Positions 57,170 to 64,000 of a DNA stretch of 64,000 bases are shown piece by piece (within the stretch, counting starts at the first letter, position 1; each line of letters opens with the position of its first letter). The notes below the pieces were generated by a model. That model was given only the letters and a program-made list of their open reading frames with translations, was not told the DNA's origin and did not search any database. The position numbers were made by a program, and so were the translations under genes. The stretch is from Methylophaga sp. (GTDB lineage Bacteria; Pseudomonadota; Gammaproteobacteria; Nitrosococcales; Methylophagaceae): the NCBI RefSeq assembly GCF_030651745.1, contig NZ_JAUSCC010000122.1, forward strand, positions 1 through 64,000, read 5' to 3'.

Positions 57170-58683
57170 GTGCCCGCATCACCCCCCAGACACCCGCCTT
57201 GCAAGCATTGCGCATGCGACTGCATGCCCAGCATCAACCCGTCGTCTTGATGCGTACCGATTGCCATGTCTGCCGTGCCGAAGGGCTGGCACCGCGGTCA
57301 CAGGTACTGCTCATTGCCGGCGACCGCACTGTGCAAGCGCTACTGTACCAAATCGACAGCGATCTGCTCAAAACCGGACAGATCGCTCTGTCCGAGGCCG
57401 CCTGGGATGCCCTGGACATTCATGAGGGCGATCTTGTGCAGGTTCGGCATCCTCCGCTGCTCGAATCGTTGTCGGCCGTGCGTGCGCGAATTCACGGCCA
57501 CCGACTGCAAACGACGGAGTTGCAGGCGATCGTCCGTGATGTGGTCGATGGTCGCTATACCGATGTCGCACTTTCGGCCTTCCTGACCGCAACGGCGGTA
57601 CTGCCTCTGGATATGCAAGAGACCATCCATCTCACCCGTGCGATGGTCGATGTCGGGGATCACCTGCAATGGCAGGCTCCGATTGTTGTGGACAAGCATT
57701 GCGTGGGCGGATTACCGGGAAATCGCACCACGCCGTTGGTGGTTGCCATCGCCGCAGCCAATGGATTGGTGATGCCCAAGACCTCATCACGCGCCATCAC
57801 CTCTCCCGCTGGCACCGCGGACACCATGGAAACGCTGGCTCCTGTAGACCTGGACCTGGATACGCTCAGAAAGGTCGTGGAAAAAGAGGGTGGATGCGTG
57901 GCGTGGGGCGGCGCGATGCACCTCAGCCCCGCGGACGACATCTTCGTGCGCATTGAGCGTGAACTGGATATCGACACGCAAGGACAACTGATTGCCTCGG
58001 TGTTGTCCAAGAAGATTGCGGCAGGGGCGACCCACATCGTGATCGACATTCCGGTTGGGCCAACCGCAAAAGTCCGCAGCCAGGAAACGGCCGAGCATCT
58101 TGCATATCACCTTTCGGAAGTCGCCGCGTCATTTGGCCTTGTATTGCGTTGCCTGTTTACAGACGGCAGCCAGCCTGTCGGCAGAGGTATCGGCCCAGCG
58201 TTGGAAGCACGCGATGTGTTGGCGGTATTGCGCAACGAGGCTGATGCGCCACAGGATCTACGTGACCGTGTGGCGATGGTGGCGGGTGCGGTACTTGAGC
58301 TTGGCGGCGTCGCCAAAGAAGGGGATGGAATTCGATTGGCTCACGAGACGATCAGCAGTGGCCGCGCCTGGGAAAAATTTCAGAGGATCTGTGCCGCTCA
58401 GGGGGGATTTCGTGAGCCACCCCAAGCTCTTTACGTCGAACCGCTTTTGGCAACCACTACGGGACGAGCAGTACACATCGACAACCGGAAACTTTCCCGT
58501 TTAGCCAAATTGGCCGGAGCGCCAGAGAGTTCGGCCGCAGGGATTCAGTTGCAGGTTCGCCTAGGGGACGAGGTAACAAGCGGGCAACCATTGATGTTTT
58601 TGCATGCGCAAACGTCTGGAGAGATGGCCTATGCACTCGCATACGTACATGACATTGGTGACATTGTAAATATTGAACCGTAG
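57166..58683 (+). CDS. deoA: AMP phosphorylase/thymidine phosphorylase family
   Basis: A 505-aa protein from GTG 57166, overlapping the previous stop by 4 bp (GTGA). An N-terminal 85-residue extension precedes the phosphorylase core with VDKHCVGGLPGNRTTPLV, MPKTSSRAITSPAGTADTME and RGIGPALEARDV. The length and extension match archaeal-type AMP phosphorylase rather than the 440-aa bacterial DeoA, so the likely reaction is NMP plus phosphate to base plus ribose 1,5-bisphosphate. No ribose-1,5-bisphosphate isomerase or RuBisCO is in the window. Confidence 0.85.
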   Translation: MSARITPQTPALQALRMRLHAQHQPVVLMRTDCHVCRAEGLAPRSQVLLIAGDRTVQALLYQIDSDLLKTGQIALSEAAWDALDIHEGDLVQVRHPPLLESLSAVRARIHGHRLQTTELQAIVRDVVDGRYTDVALSAFLTATAVLPLDMQETIHLTRAMVDVGDHLQWQAPIVVDKHCVGGLPGNRTTPLVVAIAAANGLVMPKTSSRAITSPAGTADTMETLAPVDLDLDTLRKVVEKEGGCVAWGGAMHLSPADDIFVRIERELDIDTQGQLIASVLSKKIAAGATHIVIDIPVGPTAKVRSQETAEHLAYHLSEVAASFGLVLRCLFTDGSQPVGRGIGPALEARDVLAVLRNEADAPQDLRDRVAMVAGAVLELGGVAKEGDGIRLAHETISSGRAWEKFQRICAAQGGFREPPQALYVEPLLATTTGRAVHIDNRKLSRLAKLAGAPESSAAGIQLQVRLGDEVTSGQPLMFLHAQTSGEMAYALAYVHDIGDIVNIEP

Positions 58684-58871
58684 CGCCGTAGATATACAGG
58701 GCTCTTGAGCGCTTGGTCAATCAGAGCCCGGCATCTCGTTTGGAAAAGTTGAACGCCTACGACTCGTGCTCAAAGAACATATGCCACATACATCGCTTAA
58801 AAGCAGTTTTCAACCTGCATGGCGTGAGCAAATAGAAGGAGGTTGTCAGCGCCTGAATAGGAACATTGCTC

Positions 58872-59762
58872 ATGGAACTGCGACACTTGCGTTGCTTTAT
58901 CGTTTTGGCCGAAGAGCTTCATTTCACACGCGCCGCTGAGCGCCTGCATATAGAGCAATCCCCCTTGTCTCGAACTATCAAAGAGCTTGAGGACGAGCTA
59001 GGGGTTGTGCTCTTCGATCGGAATCGCCGGGGCACAGCGCTGACCCCTGCTGGCGCCGCCTTCTTACAGGACATCCGCAGGCTGTTCACTGTCCTGGAGC
59101 AGGCACAGGAGAACGTTCGAGCGGTCGCAGCAGGCTTGCGAGGGAACCTGCGCATTGCCGTCTCCGATGGTGCGACCGACCCTCGGCTCTCGGCGTTTCT
59201 GGCCCGTTGCCGCGCCGAGGAGCCGGAGGTCGAGATACGTCTGTCCGAAGTGCCTTTGGCCGAGCAATTGCGCGGCTTACGATCAGGCGACTTCACGATC
59301 GGGTTCGCGCACACCGCCGACGTCGGTGATGGCATTGTTGCGGAACCGATCTGGCGAGACCCGCTGGTGCTTGCTGTGCCAGCCCGGCACGAGTTGCTCG
59401 CCCACAGGGAGGTTCCACTTCATGAACTCGGGAGCCACCCGCTCGTCTTGTGCGATCCACAGGTGTGCGAGGGGTACTGCCACCAACTGGCACAGCTCCT
59501 GCAGCCTCTGGAGCACAAGCCGAATGTCGTTGAGCACGCGTCCTCGCTGGACATGATGCTCACCCTTGTCGGTGCAGGCTACGGCGTCGGCTTCACAACG
59601 ACGACCAGGATCGCTGGCTACCAGCGTCCGGATGTTGTGATCCGTCCCTTGGCGATGGAATCCGCAGTCATCACTACCTACTTGCTTTGGTCCGAAAACA
59701 GCAGTATGTCGGTTTCGCTGGAGCGATTCATCGCTCGCCTACGCGACCGTTTGGGCGACTGA
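58872..59762 (+). CDS. LysR-family transcriptional regulator
   Basis: A 296-aa protein with an N-terminal winged helix (MELRHLRCFIVLAEELHFTRAAERLHIEQSPLSRTIKELE) and a periplasmic-binding-like effector domain. It lies 188 bp after the phosphorylase on the same strand and is followed by the opposing XRE gene. Whether it controls the metabolic block cannot be told from sequence. Confidence 0.93.
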   Translation: MELRHLRCFIVLAEELHFTRAAERLHIEQSPLSRTIKELEDELGVVLFDRNRRGTALTPAGAAFLQDIRRLFTVLEQAQENVRAVAAGLRGNLRIAVSDGATDPRLSAFLARCRAEEPEVEIRLSEVPLAEQLRGLRSGDFTIGFAHTADVGDGIVAEPIWRDPLVLAVPARHELLAHREVPLHELGSHPLVLCDPQVCEGYCHQLAQLLQPLEHKPNVVEHASSLDMMLTLVGAGYGVGFTTTTRIAGYQRPDVVIRPLAMESAVITTYLLWSENSSMSVSLERFIARLRDRLGD

Positions 59763-59787
59763 CGGCGCCATCCACAGACGGCCAATC

Positions 59788-60081
59788 TCAAGAATCGGTG
59801 CCAGAACCAAGGTTGCGCTCTGTTACAGCCATCAGTTCGGCAGCACTTATCCCGAGCGCGGCGGCAATTTTCAGTATCAGAGCCAGCGTAGGCATATGCT
59901 CTCCACGCTCGATCTTGCCCATGTGCGAGCGCGCGACCCCAGCCAAGCCTGCCAGCTTTTCCTGACCGACTCCTTGTTCCAGGCGTGTGGCACGCACCGC
60001 TTTTCCGAAGGCCAGCGCTGGCTCGGCTTCAAATGTGGTTGTGCCTGGGGGACGGCCTTGTGAAATTGGACGCTTCTGCAT
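59788..60081 (-). CDS. XRE-family transcriptional regulator
   Basis: A 97-aa protein with a helix-turn-helix (VGQEKLAGLAGVARSHMGKIERGEHMPTLALILKIAAALGIS) in its C-terminal half. It is the last gene of the cargo. The upstream AT-rich DNA (60100-60135) has TTAACCACGTTAAAC, an imperfect palindrome that could be its operator. GC drops sharply here, marking the cargo's right edge. Confidence 0.9.
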   Translation of the reverse strand: MQKRPISQGRPPGTTTFEAEPALAFGKAVRATRLEQGVGQEKLAGLAGVARSHMGKIERGEHMPTLALILKIAAALGISAAELMAVTERNLGSGTDS

Positions 60082-60270
60082 TGACAGAAGCGTCGATCAG
60101 CCAAGAGAATTTAACCACGTTAAACTTAACTCATTGCTATCATATTAGGTTACTTTATTTGACCCGATAGCTTCGTGGGGCTCTCATGCACGACGCCACC
60201 AACCGGTTGTCCCACTTCATGTCAACAACAGTCGAAAACTGATCCACAGCACCAATTGAAAAGTGATCCA

Positions 60271-62120
<1,850 letters not shown>

Positions 62121-62196
62121 TCAATTGTTGAGGTGGATCAGTTTTGCATTGTTGTTAGCAAAAGTGTTTAGTATCAATACATTACAAGCTATAGTG

Positions 62197-62388
62197 CGAC
62201 AGATTTACGGTATAATTTCATCACTTGAAAACGACAAATTAACGGTACATGACGACGTATTTACGGTTATCTGTACAGATGGCGCTGCTTTGCCGGCTTT
62301 ATTCCTTCAAAACGACAGATTTACGGTGTGATGACTCTAATGAAGCCACACTATTCTGTAGATGTACGATAGAACGACAGTTTACGGT
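62197..62388 (+). repeat. RepB iterons (CGACAGATTTACGGT)
   Basis: Five copies: 62197-62211, 62232-62246 (CGACAAATTAACGGT), 62253-62267 (CGACGTATTTACGGT), 62313-62327 and a one-base-shorter copy 62375-62388. All lie on the plus strand upstream of the Rep_3 initiator. The first copy is 37 bp from the IS21 end, so further copies may have been lost. Confidence 0.85.
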
Positions 62389-62457
62389 ATTAAATAAAAT
62401 TCTTCAGGTATATATTTCGAGACACCAACCGGTGATGTCGTTGTATAGGTTTTGAAG

Positions 62458-63378
62458 ATGTCCAATGAAAATAACAGGCTGATCGTTAAATCAAACAAGC
62501 TAATTGAAGCCAGTTATAGGCTTACATTGAATGAGCAACGTGTTTTGCTGGCGGGTATCTCACAGATTGATTCTCGCAACAGCCTTGAGGAGAACATGAC
62601 ATTTGAAGTGCATGCTCAGGATATTCAGGACTTAGTAGGTTTAGAGGACAATAAAAATATCTATCGCGCTTTAAAGGCGGCTTCAGAGAAGCTTTATGAG
62701 CGAACCGTTGTAATTGATGATCCAGATCCATCTAACCCCGCCATCACGAAACGTAAAACACGCTGGATCAGCTCAATTGATTACATCCCCGGTGAAGGAC
62801 GGCTGGTGATGATTTTCTCTGCCGGTATCATCCCCTACCTCTCCAGCCTCACATCCAGCTTCACTAAATACAAACTGACTCATATCGCTCGTTTTGAGAG
62901 CGTTTATTCGATTCGGATGTATGAGATGTTTTCGCAGTGGTCTGGTGTTGGACGATTTGAGATAACGCTTGATGAATTTCGAGAGCGATTACAGGTGCAA
63001 AATCTTTATAAACGCGTCACAGATCTAAAAAAGCGGGTTATCGATCCGGGTGTAAAGGAAATCAACCTTCATTCAAATTTGGATGCTAAGTACGGTCTAA
63101 GAAAGACAGGCAAAGTGATTACCCATATTCAGTTTGAATTCAAAGCCAAGCCCGGCGCAATTACTGACAAAATGATTCGTGATGCTGCACGCCCAGGCGA
63201 GTCGAGTGAACAAGTGGCTGCTCGGCTGAAAATGGAACAAAAATCTGCAATAGAAAAGCAATCACTCCATCAGCCTCAAGAAAGAGAGGCTTCATCTTCT
63301 CCTGTAAGCGTCGATGAGTATCGTAAACAGGCACTGGCCATAACAGGCAACAAACGAAAAATCCAAACCTCTCAGTAA
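62458..63378 (+). CDS. repB: Rep_3-type plasmid replication initiator RepB
   Basis: A 306-aa initiator from ATG 62458. Its tandem winged helices are visible: IVKSNKLIEASYRLTLNEQRVLLAGISQID, then KYKLTHIARFESVYSIRMYEMFSQW and FEITLDEFRERLQV. It binds the iterons at 62197-62388 to open the origin. The C-terminal 80 residues are charged and low in complexity. It appears intact and is probably the plasmid's working replicon. Confidence 0.95.
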   Translation: MSNENNRLIVKSNKLIEASYRLTLNEQRVLLAGISQIDSRNSLEENMTFEVHAQDIQDLVGLEDNKNIYRALKAASEKLYERTVVIDDPDPSNPAITKRKTRWISSIDYIPGEGRLVMIFSAGIIPYLSSLTSSFTKYKLTHIARFESVYSIRMYEMFSQWSGVGRFEITLDEFRERLQVQNLYKRVTDLKKRVIDPGVKEINLHSNLDAKYGLRKTGKVITHIQFEFKAKPGAITDKMIRDAARPGESSEQVAARLKMEQKSAIEKQSLHQPQEREASSSPVSVDEYRKQALAITGNKRKIQTSQ

Positions 63379-63450
63379 ATTTAGACTCAAACTTGCGTGA
63401 TCCCAGATCCATGAGAACCTGAAATCAATTTAGATTGAGGGTATTCGATC

Positions 63451-63879
63451 ATGGTCATCAGGCTGTCTGAGGAAGACGCTAAACGACTTGGGCTTATCGC
63501 CCAGGGGGACAGTGCGAACGTCAGAAAGAAACTTCCTGCAGGTTTTGGTAAAAAGCGATCAAAGACAAAATCACCTCAACGAGTACTGTTTGAGTGCTGC
63601 CAGGTGTACTGGCCAGAATGTGAATGAGAATTAAAAGGTGCAATCCCTGGAAGAAAGTTTCAGATAGATATTGCCTTTCCAGCTCATAAGCTTGCCATCG
63701 AACTGGATGGCCACACGGCCCATTCATTTAAAGATAAATTTCAACGTGACCGTGAACGCCAGAATCTACTGACACTCCATGGCTTGCGGATATTACGTTT
63801 TACTGCGAAAGATGTCAGTTCAAGACTTACGGAATCTCTGGGTATAATTCAGCAGTGCTTAGATAATCAACTGAATTAA
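63451..63879 (+). pseudogene. DUF559 (Vsr-like) nuclease gene split by a TGA
   Basis: ATG 63451 with GAGGG upstream opens a frame (MVIRLSEEDAKRLGLIAQ) that meets TGA at 63625-63627. The same frame then continues with GRKFQIDIAFPAHKLAIELDG, FQRDRERQNLLTLHGLRILRF to TAA 63877-63879. The second half is a DUF559/PD-(D/E)XK core (D, ELDG, R...L...G). A single base change explains the break. Read-through is unlikely to be efficient. Confidence 0.75.
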
Positions 63880-63893
63880 TCAAGGAGGAAGAT

Positions 63894-64000
63894 ATGTATT
63901 TGGTGAACGATCTTGAAAATATGATTTTCGATAGCGAGGACGACCGCTGCTTACTTATTAAAGCAATGGGACCTGACGGTAAAATCCACGCATTCATACA
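63894..64000 (+). CDS. 5' end of an unknown gene (partial)
   Basis: ATG 63894 follows AAGGAGGA and opens a frame to the window edge (MYLVNDLENMIFDSEDDR). It is 15 bp after the DUF559 stop and would be the third gene after repB. Too short to identify. Confidence 0.5.
   Translation, partial: MYLVNDLENMIFDSEDDRCLLIKAMGPDGKIHAFI

Noticed and set aside
43306..58871. FNR/Anr boxes before the metabolic genes
   Set aside because: I looked for TTGAT-N4-ATCAA in the gaps and saw none convincing.

Overview
The window reads as a slice of a gammaproteobacterial plasmid (or closely related integrative element) made of two kinds of DNA. The backbone (about 1-30,360 and 62,160-64,000) is AT-leaning and carries plasmid housekeeping genes: a Rep_3-type initiator with iterons, a second large iteron field, ssb with a probable single-strand annealing protein, a MoxR-type AAA ATPase operon containing a DUF1173 protein and a Cas4/RecB-like nuclease, a Tus-like protein, and a type IC restriction-modification system. 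The cargo (31,589 to about 60,110) is distinctly GC-rich with different codon use. It lies between an IS3-family element on the left and an IS21-family element on the right. No relaxase or conjugation genes are visible, so the host and transfer mode cannot be fixed. No tRNA, rRNA or CRISPR array was seen.

Layout. 1-140: 3' end of a tnpB (IS200/IS605) element. 138-5,348: minus-strand operon (91-aa protein, Fe-S PD-(D/E)XK nuclease, 95-aa protein, MoxR ATPase, 263-aa protein, DUF1173, small membrane protein). 5,349-5,938: no gene longer than 42 aa; hairpin-rich, with one DnaA-box match. 5,939-6,067: 42-aa ORF ending at a strong bidirectional terminator. 6,194-10,165: exported protein, annealing protein, ssb, two unknown genes, and two hairpin-dense non-coding blocks (8,307-8,448 and 9,346-9,716). 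10,166-10,463: nothing recognised. 10,464-18,245: hsdR, a RhuM-Fic protein, a 59-aa ORF, hsdS, hsdM and a 219-aa protein. 18,376-24,228: exported protein, PAS chemoreceptor, PAS-GGDEF, PAS-GGDEF-EAL. 24,229-28,851: unknown genes, an orphan HicB, a Tus-like protein, an HNH-like protein. 26,614-26,951 holds only a promoter with GTGAAT repeats. 28,852-30,196: iteron field without genes. 30,197: a gene cut by the IS3 element.

Cargo. A quinone-oxidoreductase remnant and cytochrome b561; a TetR-DUF4105-lipase operon; a divergent efflux set (outer-membrane factor, HlyD protein, fused ABC ATPase/permease, ABC-2 permease). These are followed by a co-directional metabolic block: phasin-like protein, MaoC-phosphate acetyltransferase fusion, SDR dehydrogenase, acetate kinase, GltS-type carrier, PHA synthase, universal stress protein, LpxR-like protein, PRPP synthetase, phosphoketolase, metallo-beta-lactamase/beta-CASP protein and AMP/thymidine phosphorylase, then LysR and XRE regulators. 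Together these could feed nucleotide-derived pentose phosphate through phosphoketolase to acetyl-phosphate, then to ATP plus acetate or to acetyl-CoA and polyhydroxyalkanoate. No thiolase is present.

The most unusual features are not genes: dense runs of perfect hairpins upstream of minus-strand backbone operons, a roughly 30-bp palindrome present three times (twice about 60 bp upstream of a start codon), and an apparently orphaned origin with about 17 iterons whose adjacent gene is destroyed by the IS3 insertion while a second replicon with a related iteron core remains intact. Several genes carry clear lesions: istB has an in-frame amber codon, the DUF559 nuclease an in-frame TGA, and the oxidoreductase is truncated at the IS junction.
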